From Gammaproteobacteria bacterium Ga0077554 (GTDB lineage: Bacteria > Pseudomonadota > Gammaproteobacteria > Ga0077554 > Ga007554), in contig LNFF01000001.1 of NCBI GenBank assembly GCA_001464585.1, positions 1 through 42,733 of the forward strand: a DNA stretch of 42,733 bases, read 5' to 3'. Within the stretch, counting starts at the first letter, position 1, and every line of letters begins with the position of its first letter. The notes under the pieces were generated by a model, which was not told the DNA's origin, did no database searches, and saw only the letters and a program-made list of their open reading frames with translations. Positions 8,315-19,974 of the stretch are shown here, one piece after another. Position numbers and translations under genes: made by a program.

Positions 8315-8396
8315 CCGTAGGATGCGGTAAGCTGTGCGAACCGCATCAATCGTGAACGATGCGATTCCTATTGGCCGCCATATCCTACGGTTTTTT
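8315..8396. terminator. Nested inverted repeat in the dnaK-dnaJ gap, possible terminator/attenuator
   Basis: CCGTAGGAT (8315-8323) pairs perfectly with ATCCTACGG (8382-8390), which is followed directly by TTTTTT. Inside, GATGCGGT (8321-8328) can alternatively pair with ACCGCATC (8340-8347). The core resembles REP-like repeats (GTAGGATGCGGT) common in bacterial genomes. It may lower dnaJ expression relative to dnaK by partial termination, or protect the dnaK mRNA 3' end. Confidence 0.6.
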
Positions 8397-8464
8397 CCTG
8401 CTTATGGGAGAGGACGCGTAACTGTAATAAAAACCTAAGAACTTCAACCCGAACACAAAAAAGC

Positions 8465-9589
8465 ATGGCCAAACGTGATTATTATGAAGTACTGGAAGTG
8501 GCGCGCAACGCCAGTGAAGCCGACCTTAAAAAGGCGTATCGACGCCTTGCCATGAAACTTCATCCCGACCGCAATCCTGATGATGCGTCGGCGGAAGAGA
8601 AATTCAAGGAAGCTAAGGAAGCCTATGAAGTGCTTGCCGACGAGCGCAAGCGCGCCGCGTATGATCAATTCGGTCATGCTGGTGTAGACGCCAGCGCCGC
8701 AGGCGGCGGGTCGGCAGGCGGCAATTTCAGTGATGTTTTTGGTGATATTTTTGGTGACATCTTTGGCGCGGGTGGCCGGGGCGGCGGCCGCTCCAATCAA
8801 GGTGCCGATTTGCGCTACAACATGGACTTGAGCCTCGAAGAGGCGGTGCATGGCACCACTGTCAAGGTACGCATTCCCACCCTGGTGGCGTGCACAACGT
8901 GCGCTGGCAGCGGCGCTAAAAAAGGCACCACTGCCTCCACCTGTACTACCTGTGGTGGACACGGCCAGGTGCGCGTACAGCAGGGCTTTTTCTCTTTACA
9001 GCAAACCTGTCCGCGCTGCAAAGGTTCTGGCAAAATTATTCCTAATCCTTGCGGTATCTGCCATGGCCAAGGGCGGGTACAGGAACATAAAACGCTGTCA
9101 GTTAAAATTCCTCCGGGTGTGGATAATGGTGATCGCATTCGCCTTGCAGGCGAGGGCGCCGCTGGTGAAAACGGTGGACCGCACGGTGATCTATATGTGC
9201 ATATCGGCGTTCGTGATCATGCGATTTTTACGCGGGAAGATAACGACCTGATGTGCGAAGTGCCGGTGAGTTTCAGCACGCTGGTATTGGGCGGTGAACT
9301 GGAAGTTCCGACCCTTGATGGTCAGGTAATGCTGAAAATTCCCGGCGAAACCCAGTCGGGTAAAATGTTCCGTTTGCGCGGTAAAGGTGTCAAGTCAGTG
9401 CATAGCAGTGGCGTAGGGGACTTGCTGTGTCGTGTCGTGGTCGAAACCCCGGTAAAGCTTACCCGCCAGCAAAAAGAGTTGTTGCAGGAATTTGACAGGT
9501 CACTGAAAGAAGGCCAGGACAAGCATAATCCGCGTTCCAGTTCGTGGTTTAATGGCGTAAAGAAATTTTTTGATACGATTAAGTTCTAA
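8465..9589 (+). CDS. dnaJ: Co-chaperone DnaJ (Hsp40, type I)
   Basis: Delivers substrates to DnaK and stimulates its ATPase. At 374 aa it has the full type I layout: J domain (1-70) with the essential HPD motif in [10 protein letters not shown]; a Gly/Phe-rich stretch (about 75-115, [15 protein letters not shown]); a zinc domain with four CxxCxGxG modules ([32 protein letters not shown]); and the C-terminal beta domains and dimerisation tail. It is last in the heat-shock cluster, separated from dnaK by 168 nt holding the nested inverted repeat. Confidence 0.98.
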   Translation: MAKRDYYEVLEVARNASEADLKKAYRRLAMKLHPDRNPDDASAEEKFKEAKEAYEVLADERKRAAYDQFGHAGVDASAAGGGSAGGNFSDVFGDIFGDIFGAGGRGGGRSNQGADLRYNMDLSLEEAVHGTTVKVRIPTLVACTTCAGSGAKKGTTASTCTTCGGHGQVRVQQGFFSLQQTCPRCKGSGKIIPNPCGICHGQGRVQEHKTLSVKIPPGVDNGDRIRLAGEGAAGENGGPHGDLYVHIGVRDHAIFTREDNDLMCEVPVSFSTLVLGGELEVPTLDGQVMLKIPGETQSGKMFRLRGKGVKSVHSSGVGDLLCRVVVETPVKLTRQQKELLQEFDRSLKEGQDKHNPRSSSWFNGVKKFFDTIKF

Positions 9590-9602
9590 ACTGCCCACCA
9601 GG

Positions 9603-9716
9603 TGTCATCCCGATCCTTGCTTAAACTGTCATCCCGAACGCAGTGAGGGATCTTGGGAGATCTCCCATCTTCTTCGGGGCCCAAGACAAGGATTCCTCGC
9701 GGCGCTCGGAATGACA
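9603..9716. repeat. Family A repeats between convergent dnaJ and glgB
   Basis: A truncated start (GTCATCCCGATCCTTGC, from 9603) is followed by a long copy from 9628 (GTCATCCCGAACGCAGTGAG) ending CTCGGAATGACA at 9716. The centre is expanded compared with the copies near 3.2 kb by a GGGAGATCTCCC palindrome and a short insertion. It occupies the gap between two convergent genes, where it could serve both as a hairpin terminator. Confidence 0.75.
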
Positions 9717-9763
9717 TAAATATACCCATAGCTTCCGGCGAGTATATTTATTTCCTGATTGAT

Positions 9764-11947
9764 TCAATTATCCAATTTAAACACCACACCCGCCAACGGC
9801 GGCAATGTCATTTCGATGGAATAAGGTCTGCCCATCCAGGGTGTGGCGGTGGCGGGAATGGGGTCGTAATTCCCGAGATTGCTGCCGCCGTAATACGCGG
9901 AGTCAGAATTTAAAAGCTCTTTATACATACCGCCACAAGGCACACCAATGCGGTATTGATGGCGTGGCACGGGCGTGAAGTTGAATACGGCGATGATAAA
10001 GCCGTCCTCGGTTTTGCGCATATAGCTGATCACGGACTGAGTGGCATCGTGGCAATCTATCCATTCAAAGCCGTGATGATCGAAGTCATAATGATGCAGC
10101 GCAGGTTGTTCCCGGTATAAGTGGTTAAGGTCGCCCACCAGGGTTTGCACGCCTTTATGTAGCGGGTATTGCAACACATACCAGTCGAGTGTCGCCGCGT
10201 GATTCCATTCCTGGCCCTGACCGAATTCGCAGCCCATGAATAACAATTTCTTGCCCGGGTAGGTGAACATATAGGTGTAGAGCAGGCGCAGGTTGGCGAA
10301 GCGCTGCCATTCATCACCGGGCATTTTGTGGAGCAGCGATTGTTTGCCGTGTACCACTTCATCGTGCGAAAACGGTAACACAAAATTTTCGGTGAACGCA
10401 TACAGCAGGCCGAAGGTAAGCTGGTCGTGCTGGTAGTGGCGATGGATAGGATCTTTGCTCATGTATTGCAAAGTGTCGTGCATCCAGCCCATATTCCATT
10501 TCATGCTGAATCCCAAGCCGCCTAGCCAGGTGGGGCGTGACACCATCGGCCATGAAGTGGACTCTTCGGCGATGATCACAGTGCCGGGTTGCTGGTCATG
10601 GGTGAGCTGATTGACTTCGCGCAGAAAGGCGAGGGCTTCGAGGTTTTCATTGCCACCATAAATGTTGGGCTCCCAGTCACCTGCTTCACGTGAATAATCC
10701 AGGTAGATCATCGAAGCGACGGCGTCTACACGCAACCCATCAAGATGGAATTCTTCAAGCCAGTACAGCGCGTTCGACATCAAAAAATTTTTGACTTCGT
10801 TACGGCCATAATTAAAAATATAGGTGCCCCAGTCACGGTGTTCGCCGCGCCGTGGGTCTTCGTGTTCATACAGCGCCGTCCCGTCAAAACGCGCCAGGCC
10901 ATGCAGGTCTTTGGGGAAATGGCCAGGCACCCAGTCGAGTAACACAGCGATGCCGTTGAGGTGGCAATGGTCGACGAAGTAGCGAAAATCATCGGGCGTG
11001 CCGAAGCGGCTGGTGGCAGCATAATAACCAATGGTTTGATAACCCCACGAGGCATCCAGCGGGTGTTCGGTAATGGGTAACAGTTCGATATGGGTAAAGC
11101 CCAACGGCTTGATGTGGCTCACCAGGCGGTGCGCGAGTTCGCGGTAGTTGAGGAAGTTACCTTGGTCGTCACGTTGCCACGAGCCCAGGTGTACCTCGTA
11201 GGTGGACATGGGTTGATGCAGCCAATTGGCTTCGGCGCGTGCCTGCATCCACTCAGCATCCTGCCATTGATAATCGCGTGCGGTGTCCACAATCGAAGCG
11301 GTGCTGGGGCGCACTTCAGCGCGTCGCGCATAGGGGTCAACTTTAGTATGCAGTGCGCCGCTGTCGCGGTTACGGATTTCAAACTTGTAAAGTGCGCCGT
11401 CGGCAAGACCGGGGATAAATAGTTCCCATACGCCGTGATCACTGTGTACGCGCATCGGATAACGGCGGCCATCCCATTGGTTAAAGTCGCCAATCACGCT
11501 CACACGTTCGGCATTGGGCGCCCACACTGCGAATAATATACCGTCGATGCCTTCTACCGTGCGGGGATGCGCGCCGAGAAAACGATACGCATGCCAATGC
11601 TTGCCGGCAGAGAACAAGCCCAGGTCATATTGCGAAAGCTGGCTGGTAAAACAGTAGGGATCGTAAGCAACGTGCGCGTTGCCTAAAGCATCTTGCCAGC
11701 GTAACCGATAGTGTTGTGCAACTGCGCCAGGTTTGCCGCGCCATTCAAACAGGTCGGTATGGGGGATACGTTGCAGAGGCTGGTTATTTTCAACCAATGT
11801 GACTTCAGCGGCACCGGGGATATACGCCCGGACAACTTCATCGTTGCCGGTTTCGGCATGTTTTCCCAGCACTGCAAAAGGATCGTGGTGGCGCGCTTCC
11901 GCAATTTTGTACAGATCAGGTGAAGAATTGTCCAGGGTCGTTTTCAT
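9764..11947 (-). CDS. glgB: 1,4-alpha-glucan (glycogen) branching enzyme
   Basis: Cuts alpha-1,4 chains and rejoins them as alpha-1,6 branches in glycogen. At 727 aa it is the same size as E. coli GlgB. An N-terminal extension precedes the CBM48 domain (about 120-210), then the GH13 barrel with all four conserved regions: [19 protein letters not shown] (nucleophile Asp), AEESTSWP (acid/base Glu) and LPFSHDEV (transition-state Asp). The beta-sandwich C-terminus ends [10 protein letters not shown]. It is divergent from glgC, with the shared 250-bp control region partly occupied by repeat sequence. Confidence 0.97.
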   Translation of the reverse strand: MKTTLDNSSPDLYKIAEARHHDPFAVLGKHAETGNDEVVRAYIPGAAEVTLVENNQPLQRIPHTDLFEWRGKPGAVAQHYRLRWQDALGNAHVAYDPYCFTSQLSQYDLGLFSAGKHWHAYRFLGAHPRTVEGIDGILFAVWAPNAERVSVIGDFNQWDGRRYPMRVHSDHGVWELFIPGLADGALYKFEIRNRDSGALHTKVDPYARRAEVRPSTASIVDTARDYQWQDAEWMQARAEANWLHQPMSTYEVHLGSWQRDDQGNFLNYRELAHRLVSHIKPLGFTHIELLPITEHPLDASWGYQTIGYYAATSRFGTPDDFRYFVDHCHLNGIAVLLDWVPGHFPKDLHGLARFDGTALYEHEDPRRGEHRDWGTYIFNYGRNEVKNFLMSNALYWLEEFHLDGLRVDAVASMIYLDYSREAGDWEPNIYGGNENLEALAFLREVNQLTHDQQPGTVIIAEESTSWPMVSRPTWLGGLGFSMKWNMGWMHDTLQYMSKDPIHRHYQHDQLTFGLLYAFTENFVLPFSHDEVVHGKQSLLHKMPGDEWQRFANLRLLYTYMFTYPGKKLLFMGCEFGQGQEWNHAATLDWYVLQYPLHKGVQTLVGDLNHLYREQPALHHYDFDHHGFEWIDCHDATQSVISYMRKTEDGFIIAVFNFTPVPRHQYRIGVPCGGMYKELLNSDSAYYGGSNLGNYDPIPATATPWMGRPYSIEMTLPPLAGVVFKLDN

Positions 11948-11992
11948 GGGGTATTTAATATAAATAACAAAGTAGTATGAGCATTGATTAAC

Positions 11993-12013
11993 GTATGATG
12001 TATAGTATCATAC
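11993..12013. promoter_or_regulatory. Palindrome upstream of glgB
   Basis: GTATGAT and ATCATAC are perfect 7-bp arms around a 7-nt centre, within A/T-rich sequence 46 nt before the glgB start. Position and symmetry suit an operator or leader hairpin; no known regulator motif is recognised. Confidence 0.35.
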
Positions 12014-12029
12014 TTAACAAGGGATTCTG

Positions 12030-12125
12030 TGGCGGTCGCTTCCGGCATCCGACCGCCATGGATGGCGGGAGGTAGGGCAACGCAGGAGCAGTTGCCGGGA
12101 TGCGCAAGAACCGCCATCCATCCAT
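12030..12125. repeat. Family B dispersed repeat between glgB and glgC
   Basis: G/C-rich segment with internal inverted repeats around GACCGCCATGGATGGCGG. The 27-nt stretch 12073-12099 is identical, in reverse complement, to 26195-26221 between fliQ and fliR. GGGATGCGCAAGAACC also occurs at 19521-19536 inside the unrecognised gene after the PadR regulator. Confidence 0.75.
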
Positions 12126-12203
12126 GCACGGCGTGCTTGAAAACGGAATGATTCAAAACTTTCATGCCATAAAATAATGTGACAGCAAAAGGGGAGAGTG
12201 CCT

Positions 12204-13472
12204 GTGGTTCCTGGTCATAAAACACGTTTTATCAGCCGCCTTACGCGTGATACCCTGGCATTGATTCTGGCCGGTGGGCGCGGTTCACGGCTCGCAAATC
12301 TTACGGAATGGCGAGCCAAGCCGGCGGTGCCTTTTGGTGGCAAGTTCCGCATTATTGATTTTCCTCTGTCCAATTGCATTAACTCCGGTATTCGCCGCAT
12401 TGGTGTACTCACCCAATACAAGGCTCATTCGTTGATTCGCCATATTCAGCAGGGATGGGGTTTCTTGCGCGGTGAATTTGGTGAATATGTCGAGCTGTTG
12501 CCCGCGCAACAGCGCGTCGATGCAAATTGGTATGCCGGCACCGCCGATGCCGTATATCAAAATCTGGATATTATTCGTTTGCATGACCCCGAATATGTGC
12601 TGATTCTGGCGGGTGATCATATTTACAAAATGGATTACGGCACCATGATTGCGTATCACGTTGAGCATGGCGCGGATATGACCGTGGGGTGCATGGAAGT
12701 GTCACTCGATGATGCCCGCGCCTGTGGTGTGATGTCGGTGGATGTGGCTGGACAGGTGGTTAAGTTTATCGAAAAACCCCCGAACCCAGAGCCGATTCCT
12801 GGCCGTGCCGGGGTAGCGTTGGTTTCAATGGGAATTTATATATTTAACACCAAATTTCTCTATGAGCAACTGATTAAAGACGCTGACAAGAAGAACTCCA
12901 GCCACGACTTTGGCAAAGATATCATTCCCGCGATCATTGATAAATATCGGGTGCTGGCTTATCCGTTCCGTGATGTACAGAATAACGTGCAAGCTTACTG
13001 GCGTGACGTGGGTACAGTGGATGCTTTCTGGCAAGCCAATATGGAGTTGATCGGGATAACACCGGATCTTAATTTATATGATGAGGAATGGCCGATCTGG
13101 ACGTATCAGGAACAGCTTCCTCCTGCCAAGTTTATTTTTGATGACGAAGAGCGGCGTGGTATGGCGGTTGATTCCATGGTGTCGGGGGGCTGCATTATTT
13201 CCGGCGCAGTGGTACGGCATTCATTGCTGTTTTCCAGTGTGCATGTGCATTCTTATTCAACTGTAAAAGATTGCGTGGTGTTACCCAGCGTGGAAATTGG
13301 CGAAAATTGCCATCTTACTAAAGTAGTGGTGGACAAGGGATGCCGCATACCCGCAGGTACGGTAATTGGCGCTGATTTAAACGAAGACGCCAAACGCTAT
13401 CATGTAACACCCAATGGCATCGTGCTGGTTACGCCAGAAATGCTGGGGCTTGAAATACACCATGTCCGATAA
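12204..13472 (+). CDS. glgC: Glucose-1-phosphate adenylyltransferase (ADP-glucose pyrophosphorylase)
   Basis: Makes ADP-glucose, the committed step of bacterial glycogen synthesis. About 422 aa, usual length. The N-terminal nucleotidyltransferase domain has the pyrophosphorylase signature [13 protein letters not shown] followed by [19 protein letters not shown], plus [12 protein letters not shown] and FIEKP. The C-terminal left-handed beta-helix holds the allosteric and oligomerisation region. Two GTG starts are possible, 12198 and 12204; the second lies 7 nt after GGGGAG and is preferred. The next gene's start overlaps its end, so it leads an operon glgC-GH57-malQ. No glycogen synthase gene (glgA) is in the window. 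Confidence 0.97.
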   Translation: MVPGHKTRFISRLTRDTLALILAGGRGSRLANLTEWRAKPAVPFGGKFRIIDFPLSNCINSGIRRIGVLTQYKAHSLIRHIQQGWGFLRGEFGEYVELLPAQQRVDANWYAGTADAVYQNLDIIRLHDPEYVLILAGDHIYKMDYGTMIAYHVEHGADMTVGCMEVSLDDARACGVMSVDVAGQVVKFIEKPPNPEPIPGRAGVALVSMGIYIFNTKFLYEQLIKDADKKNSSHDFGKDIIPAIIDKYRVLAYPFRDVQNNVQAYWRDVGTVDAFWQANMELIGITPDLNLYDEEWPIWTYQEQLPPAKFIFDDEERRGMAVDSMVSGGCIISGAVVRHSLLFSSVHVHSYSTVKDCVVLPSVEIGENCHLTKVVVDKGCRIPAGTVIGADLNEDAKRYHVTPNGIVLVTPEMLGLEIHHVR

Positions 13473-15249
13473 TCCCAAAGCGCTGGGCAGCACTCCTAAA
13501 AAACGCCTGAAAGTAGTGCTGTGCTGGCATATGCATCAGCCGCAATACTGTGATCTCATCAGTGGTGAATATCAATTGCCGTGGACTTACCTGCACGGCA
13601 TTAAAGACTATGTGGACATGGCGGCGCACATTGAAGCGGTGCCAGGCGCGCGTGCGGTGGTTAATTTCGCCCCCATATTACTTGAGCAAATTGCGGATTA
13701 TGCCGCGCAAATTCAGGGCTTTTTGCAGAATACTTATGCAGTTCGTGATCCCTTGCTGGCGGCGCTTGTGCAACCCGTTTTACCTGTAGATCCAAGTCAG
13801 CTCCTTATTTTGGCCAAGGCCTGCTTGCGTGTTAATGAAAAACGTGTGATTAATCGTTTTCCGGCGTATCGCCAACTGGCTGATATGGCCGTGTGGATAA
13901 CCAGCAAACCGGAGTCTCTGGTTTATTTGAATGATCAATTTATGGTGGATCTGCTGGTATGGTATCACCTGGCGTGGCTAGGTGAAACGGTACGGCGCGA
14001 AGATAAACGCGTTAAAGAATTGATGGAAAAATGCGCCGGATATTCTCTGCAAGATCGTCGTCTATTGCTGGAAATCATCGGTGAATTATTGGGGGGTGTC
14101 ATCGGCCGCTATGCTGCATTAGCTAAAAGCGGTCAGGTGGAATTATCCCTCACGCCTTATGCGCATCCGATTGTACCGTTGCTATTGGATTTGGAATCGG
14201 CACGTGAAGCCATGCCCGATGTGCCACTCCCGCATATCGAACAGTATCCCGGCGGCGAAGAGCGTGCGCGTTGGCATATCAAAAAAGGTTTGGAAACCTT
14301 TGAACATTACTTTGGCATCACGCCGCAGGGCTGCTGGCCCTCAGAGGGCGGTGTCAGCACGGCAGCGGTGAAGCTGTTAGGCGAAAGCGGGTTTCGGTGG
14401 GTCGCCAGTGGCGGTAGCGTTATGCATAACAGTTGGGCGCACGCTAAAATTGCATCTGCCGCGATCCCGAATATTAAGCATGTGCCTCAGCCTGTCCCAG
14501 GATTAAATGGCGTTGGCGTACATCATCCCTATCGCCTGGAAGCATTACTGCCAAAAAATAAAGTGGCGTGTTTTTTTCGTGATGATGGACTTTCCGATTT
14601 GATCGGCTTTACCTATTCCGACTGGCATGCCGATGATGCCGTCGCCAACCTGATCCATCACCTGGGAAACATTTCAGATGCGACATCTGAGTCAGACAGT
14701 GTTGTTTCCATTATTATGGATGGCGAAAATGCCTGGGAATATTATCCGGAAAATGGCTATTATTTTTTGAGCGCTTTATACCGCCGTTTGGCGGAACATC
14801 CTGACATTGAGTTGACAACATTCTCTGCCTGCCTGGATGATGAAGTAACTATGTATCAGATGCCGGAGCTAGTGGCAGGCAGTTGGGTATATGGGAGCTT
14901 TTCTACCTGGATTGGCAGCCCCGATAAAAATCGTGGTTGGGGCATGTTGAGCGATGCCAAACGCGCATTTGATAAAGTGGTTACCAGTAATAAATTAAGC
15001 GCCGGGCAGCTTGCCCGTGCCGAACAACAATTAGCGGTTTGCGAAGGCTCAGACTGGTTCTGGTGGTTCGGGGATTATAACCCATCAGACACGGTGAGCG
15101 ATTTTGAGCGTCTTTATCGCCGTCATCTTGCTAACCTTTATCAAATGCTTAATGTCGATCCGCCCGAATATTTATCGCATGCCCTTTCTCATGGTGGCGG
15201 CGCGCCACAACTGGGTGGAGTAATGCGGCCAGGGCAGGCCTCCCCTTGA
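13462..15249 (+). CDS. Glycoside hydrolase family 57 protein (alpha-amylase / 4-alpha-glucanotransferase-like)
   Basis: Cytoplasmic GH57 enzyme of about 595 aa from the ATG at 13462, which overlaps the end of glgC by 11 bp; a longer reading from 13414 lies fully inside glgC and is unlikely. GH57 landmarks: N-terminal [19 protein letters not shown] in the middle, [11 protein letters not shown] (nucleophile Glu expected here), [11 protein letters not shown], and [12 protein letters not shown] (acid Asp expected here). The family includes amylases, amylopullulanases, 4-alpha-glucanotransferases and a branching enzyme. With glgB already present, trimming or transfer on glycogen chains is the likelier role. 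If malQ is dead, this may be the remaining glucan-remodelling enzyme of the operon. Confidence 0.88.
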   Translation: MSDNPKALGSTPKKRLKVVLCWHMHQPQYCDLISGEYQLPWTYLHGIKDYVDMAAHIEAVPGARAVVNFAPILLEQIADYAAQIQGFLQNTYAVRDPLLAALVQPVLPVDPSQLLILAKACLRVNEKRVINRFPAYRQLADMAVWITSKPESLVYLNDQFMVDLLVWYHLAWLGETVRREDKRVKELMEKCAGYSLQDRRLLLEIIGELLGGVIGRYAALAKSGQVELSLTPYAHPIVPLLLDLESAREAMPDVPLPHIEQYPGGEERARWHIKKGLETFEHYFGITPQGCWPSEGGVSTAAVKLLGESGFRWVASGGSVMHNSWAHAKIASAAIPNIKHVPQPVPGLNGVGVHHPYRLEALLPKNKVACFFRDDGLSDLIGFTYSDWHADDAVANLIHHLGNISDATSESDSVVSIIMDGENAWEYYPENGYYFLSALYRRLAEHPDIELTTFSACLDDEVTMYQMPELVAGSWVYGSFSTWIGSPDKNRGWGMLSDAKRAFDKVVTSNKLSAGQLARAEQQLAVCEGSDWFWWFGDYNPSDTVSDFERLYRRHLANLYQMLNVDPPEYLSHALSHGGGAPQLGGVMRPGQASP

Positions 15250-15268
15250 TGCAAAGCCAGGCGGCCTC

Positions 15269-16752
15269 GTGATGCAAAGTATGGGATCGCAAAGCACGCA
15301 CCTTAATCTATGTGGTAATCTGTGCACGGATAGACGCAGGGCAGGTATTTTATTACACCCCACCTCGCTGCCTGATGGCGACTTTGGGCCGGACGCATTT
15401 CGCTTTATCGACTTCATGGCAGCGTGCGGCATGGCCGTCTGGCAAATGCTGCCACTGGGTCCCACGCATGACGATGGCTCACCCTATCAATGCCTGTCTG
15501 TGCATGCGGGTAATCCGCGCTTGATCAGCCTGGAAATGCTGGTGCAAAGCGGATGGTTGCCAGCAGAAAGTCCCGCATCTGATTCCACTGAGCCAACTGA
15601 TTCAGCAGCGCATCGCTCTTCCTGCCTTACGCAAGCATACCAGGGATTTATGCAGCGCGCCTCCGCAGAAGAGCATGCCGCGTTTAAATCATTTCTCTCA
15701 CAACACTATTGGCTGAAAGATTTTGCCCTGTATACCGCCTTGCACCAGGAAAATGCAGCGCGCTCCTGGCTGGATTGGCCAGTGTTATTGCGCGATCGCG
15801 AACCCCAGGCTTTGGAAGAAGCACACCAGCGCCTCGCCGATGTAATAGAGCAAATTTGTTTTGAGCAGTTCATATTTTTCCGTCAGTGGTATGCCCTCAA
15901 GCAGTACGCCAATGAACGTGGCATCCTCCTGTTTGGCGACATGCCCATTTTTGTCGCGCATGACAGTGCTGACGTATGGACGCACCGCCACTACTTCAAG
16001 CTGGATCAAACCGGGCATCCCCTGGTAGTTACGGGTGTGCCACCCGATTATTTTTCAGCGACGGGACAGCGTTGGGGTAATCCGCATTATGAATGGGAGC
16101 GGATGCAAGCCGACGGTTTTCAATGGTGGATAGAGCGTATAACCACCCAGTTTGCCTTATTTGATTTAGTGCGTATTGATCATTTCCGTGGCTTCGAAGC
16201 CTGCTGGGAAATCCCGGCGCAAAATCCCACGGCCGAGGGCGGCCGTTGGGTTCAGGTGCCTGGCGATGCTTTGTTTGGCGTGTTACAGGAAAAATTCATG
16301 GCGTTACCCCTGGTAGCGGAAGACCTGGGCATTATTACCCCGGAAGTTGATGCCTTACGCGAAAAATATCATTTACCGGGCATGAAGATTTTACAGTTTG
16401 CTTTTGAGGGTGGCCCAACCAATCCTTACCTTCCGCACAACCATAAAAAAGACAGCGTACCACCCTCGGCTGGTTCCAGGAATTATCTTATCCCGCGCAA
16501 AACTACATCATGGAATATCTGGCCAAACCGCTGGAATCCATGCCCTTGCCATTGATACGCAGTGCGCTTGCTTCGGTGGCGTGTCTGGCAATCATTCCCA
16601 TGCAGGATGCATTACGGCTCGACGCCACACACCGCATGAACTTGCCCGGTACCGCGCAGGGTAACTGGCGCTGGCGCTATACGTGGGATCAAGTGCCAGC
16701 CGACCTGGCGGCGCGTTTGCGGCGCATGGTGGAGATGTACGGTAGGTTGTGA
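15269..16752 (+). pseudogene. malQ: 4-alpha-glucanotransferase malQ, disrupted by an internal out-of-frame deletion
   Basis: Amylomaltase (GH77), which disproportionates maltodextrins. Reading from GTG 15269 gives an intact N-terminal two thirds: GILLHPTSLPDGDFG, RIDHFRGFEACWEIP (nucleophile Asp) and LPLVAEDLGIITPEV (acid/base Glu). After HNHKKDSV (ending 16459) the frame is lost and stops at 16555. The other frame resumes at 16459 with TTLGWFQELSYPAQNY and continues through SALASVACLAIIPMQDAL and MNLPGTAQGNWRWRY to a stop at 16752. Family members have about nine residues, including THDND, between DSV and TTLGW. Their loss equals a deletion of about 28 nt and removes the third catalytic Asp, so the product should be inactive. 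Confidence 0.88.
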
Positions 16753-16773
16753 GGGGGCTACCTTGCTATATTG

Positions 16774-16795
16774 CCCCATTGCTGGGGTATTTTCA
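16774..16795 (+). terminator. Weak terminator-like hairpin after malQ
   Basis: CCCC (16774-16777) and GGGG (16784-16787) flank a 6-nt loop, followed by TATTTTCATTT. A short stem with an imperfect T-run, placed 22 nt after the malQ stop. A weak candidate for the end of the glycogen operon. Confidence 0.35.
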
Positions 16796-16942
16796 TTTGT
16801 TGCCTGGATGATCTGCAATTAAAGCGGGATTCGCATTGAATCTCTTGGGGTTTGGAACCCTCGCTACGCTCTCTCTGCAGCTTGCTGCGTTTATTGTCAT
16901 CGCCCTTATCATTTCAGGCGAAGTGAGCAACTGTGTTTCAAG

Positions 16943-18115
<1,173 letters not shown>

Positions 18116-18153
18116 AGGGATCTTAAGATTTCTCGCTGCGCTCGAAATGACAG
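18116..18153. repeat. Truncated family A repeat beside the IS110 element
   Basis: AGGGATCTTAAGATTTCTCG through CTCGAAATGACAG is the right half of repeat A; the left half (GTCATCCCGAACGCAGTG) is missing and IS110-linked sequence lies in its place. This marks a probable insertion junction. Confidence 0.65.
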
Positions 18154-18184
18154 GAGAATCCTTCGCCGCTTGCGGTGGGATTCT

Positions 18185-18871
18185 TTATTCCTGGCGCTGA
18201 CGCGACCGGGACATCCCAAGCCCGATCAACCCCGCGCCAAAGAGCAGCAAGATACCCGGTTCGGGGACGGCGTTTGCGCTGATAACATTGACGCGACCGC
18301 TGACCAGTGATGCATTCACCGGAACACCACCCTGAAAGGCCAGCGCGTCGAGATTAGTCGCCATGAGCAATGAACTGGTGCCCAGCGCATTGGCCGTGAA
18401 GTTGAACAGCGCTACGGTGATGGGACTGGAACCGGCGAGGCTAAAGGGATCTGTTACGCTGGAATAGGAGAAGTAATCAAAATTTGCCAGGTAACCGGGC
18501 GTGATGCCGAGATCCGAAGTGGACAGCGTGTCAGCCTCATTAATGTCGATAAATGAAAGGGCAACGTTATCCCAGGTTTCTATAGGCGACATATCGGCCA
18601 ACGCTCCCGCAACGGGACTTCCAACACCGGCGAGCACCATCCCACTGTCGTTGTAATTCACATCAAACGAAACCGTGTCGATCAGCGTGGCGCTATCGTA
18701 ATCGCTCAGCACCACGGCAACAATGAAGTTGTTCCCCAGCAGCACATTCCGTGAACCCTGGATGCCGGGCGCGGCGGTGTCGAGATCAAACGACAACACC
18801 GGAACTGCCCAAGCCGGGCTTGAACCCAGCGCAGCCACGAACGCACCCGCGATAAAACGATTAATGTACAT
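18185..18871 (-). CDS. PEP-CTERM sorting-domain exported protein
   Basis: Secreted protein of 228 aa from the ATG at 18871, which has AGGGGG just upstream. A signal peptide ends near SSPAWA-VPV. The body (about residues 25-195) is a beta-rich, Asp/Ser/Thr-rich domain resembling cohesin-like modules in other PEP-CTERM proteins. The C-terminus is a textbook sorting signal: VPEPGILLLFGAGLIGLG (VPEP motif and membrane helix) followed by the basic tail MSRSRQRQE. Such proteins are processed by an exosortase and often accompany exopolysaccharide or biofilm production. No exosortase gene is present in this window. It is divergent from a PadR-like regulator. Confidence 0.88.
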   Translation of the reverse strand: MYINRFIAGAFVAALGSSPAWAVPVLSFDLDTAAPGIQGSRNVLLGNNFIVAVVLSDYDSATLIDTVSFDVNYNDSGMVLAGVGSPVAGALADMSPIETWDNVALSFIDINEADTLSTSDLGITPGYLANFDYFSYSSVTDPFSLAGSSPITVALFNFTANALGTSSLLMATNLDALAFQGGVPVNASLVSGRVNVISANAVPEPGILLLFGAGLIGLGMSRSRQRQE

Positions 18872-19022
18872 ACAACCCCCTGAAAATGCCATTTTATTGT
18901 ATATTTATCGAGCTACGGGGGTGTTACACTTCGCCCCGCAGCCGCTACATTGGTGAGTGACTCTCACAATAGCGGAACATCTTCTTTGTCTTTGCTGTCA
19001 GACAGAAGAGTATCAATATCTG

Positions 19023-19045
19023 TATATCTTACTGTTTAAGATATA
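19023..19045. promoter_or_regulatory. Perfect palindrome in the PEP-CTERM/PadR divergent region
   Basis: TATATCTTA and TAAGATATA are perfect 9-bp inverted arms around a 5-nt centre, within the divergent control region and 85 nt before the PadR-like start. PadR proteins bind A/T-rich dyads as dimers, so this is a plausible autoregulatory operator. A smaller dyad, CTGTC-A-GACAG, lies nearby at 18995-19005. Confidence 0.55.
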
Positions 19046-19129
19046 GTTACAGCAAAGTCGTTGTCAAGCGATTTGCGTGAACTTTTTATTAAATTTTTGA
19101 CATTTCACCAAGCAAGGAAATATTATTCG

Positions 19130-19468
19130 ATGAGCGATTTACCCGTAGCCAAACTCAGCCTGACCGAAGCGGTGATCGCGCACTTGCTACGGCAAAGTGC
19201 CACGCCGCTGTTTGGGCTGGAGTTGGTACGCCGTTCACCTACCGGCGAGTTCCAGCTTAAGAAGGGCACGATCTACGTCACGCTGGAACGCATGGAGAAT
19301 AAGGGATTGGTCACTTCTGAACGCGAAACATCACCGCCGCCGAATCTCAAGGAAGGCGCGTTTTATATTCCCCGACGCATGTATACGCTGACGCCGAAAG
19401 GATTAGAGGCCTTGGCCGCCACGCAAGAGGCGATTGCCCAGGTTCACAGTTTTATGGCGGAGTCGTGA
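19130..19468 (+). CDS. PadR-family-like transcriptional regulator
   Basis: A 112-aa winged-helix protein: SLTEAVIAHLLRQ, FGLELVRRS, LKKGTIYVTLERMENKGLV and the wing strand MYTLTPKGLEAL follow the PadR pattern (recognition helix plus the conserved Y-LT-G-L segment). PadR proteins are usually repressors that dissociate on ligand binding. The ATG at 19130 is chosen because it is preceded by AAGGAAA and matches the family start; a GTG upstream at 19061 adds 23 unrelated residues. A perfect palindrome lies upstream. The next gene starts one base after its stop, so the two are probably co-transcribed. Confidence 0.75.
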   Translation: MSDLPVAKLSLTEAVIAHLLRQSATPLFGLELVRRSPTGEFQLKKGTIYVTLERMENKGLVTSERETSPPPNLKEGAFYIPRRMYTLTPKGLEALAATQEAIAQVHSFMAES

Positions 19469-19469
19469 G

Positions 19470-19946
19470 ATGGGCAATATACACGCACGCCAGGCAGGAT
19501 GCCTAAGTGTGGTGGGCGCAGGGATGCGCAAGAACCACCGCTCGGGAGCCGCTTTCGAAACCCTGGATCGCGGCGTGATGCTGGCCGCTCTCGGCGGCAT
19601 GGCGTTCAATGGATTGGAGGTATCGCTGGGTGGGATGGCATTAACAGCGACAGCAGCGACGACCTATGGGCTGGCGCGCAACCGCATCGCTAATCTTGAT
19701 GATTTCGGCGGCGCGGCAACGATTCCCCCGCCACCCGGCATCAATCTCGCGCAGTTCACGTGGATCTGTCAATGGCTGGGAAGCAGGCGATTGTTTGACG
19801 GGCTGCTCGAAGATCTCATCGACCCCCACATCGGCGGCACACCCGAAGCGGCGCGCCAGTACATACGAGAAACGCTCTGGCTCACCATCAGGTTTCACAT
19901 CAAAACAAAACTCTTGAGCTTGCTCTGGCTCGATCGTCCTCATTAA
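19470..19946 (+). CDS. Unrecognised protein, co-transcribed with the PadR-like regulator
   Basis: I do not recognise this 158-aa product. It begins one base after the PadR stop codon. It has a Gly/Ala/Met-rich weakly hydrophobic segment (about residues 34-67, GVMLAALGGMAFNG), a proline patch (IPPPPGINLAQF), and a C-terminal half rich in Leu, Arg and Trp that might be helical. The N-terminal coding DNA (19521-19536) shares an exact 16-mer with the family B repeat, so the start of the protein may be repeat-derived. PadR regulators are often paired with small membrane proteins, which would fit, but no function can be assigned. Confidence 0.5.
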   Translation: MGNIHARQAGCLSVVGAGMRKNHRSGAAFETLDRGVMLAALGGMAFNGLEVSLGGMALTATAATTYGLARNRIANLDDFGGAATIPPPPGINLAQFTWICQWLGSRRLFDGLLEDLIDPHIGGTPEAARQYIRETLWLTIRFHIKTKLLSLLWLDRPH

Positions 19947-19974
19947 GAAAATCACGGATATGTCATTTCGCCGC

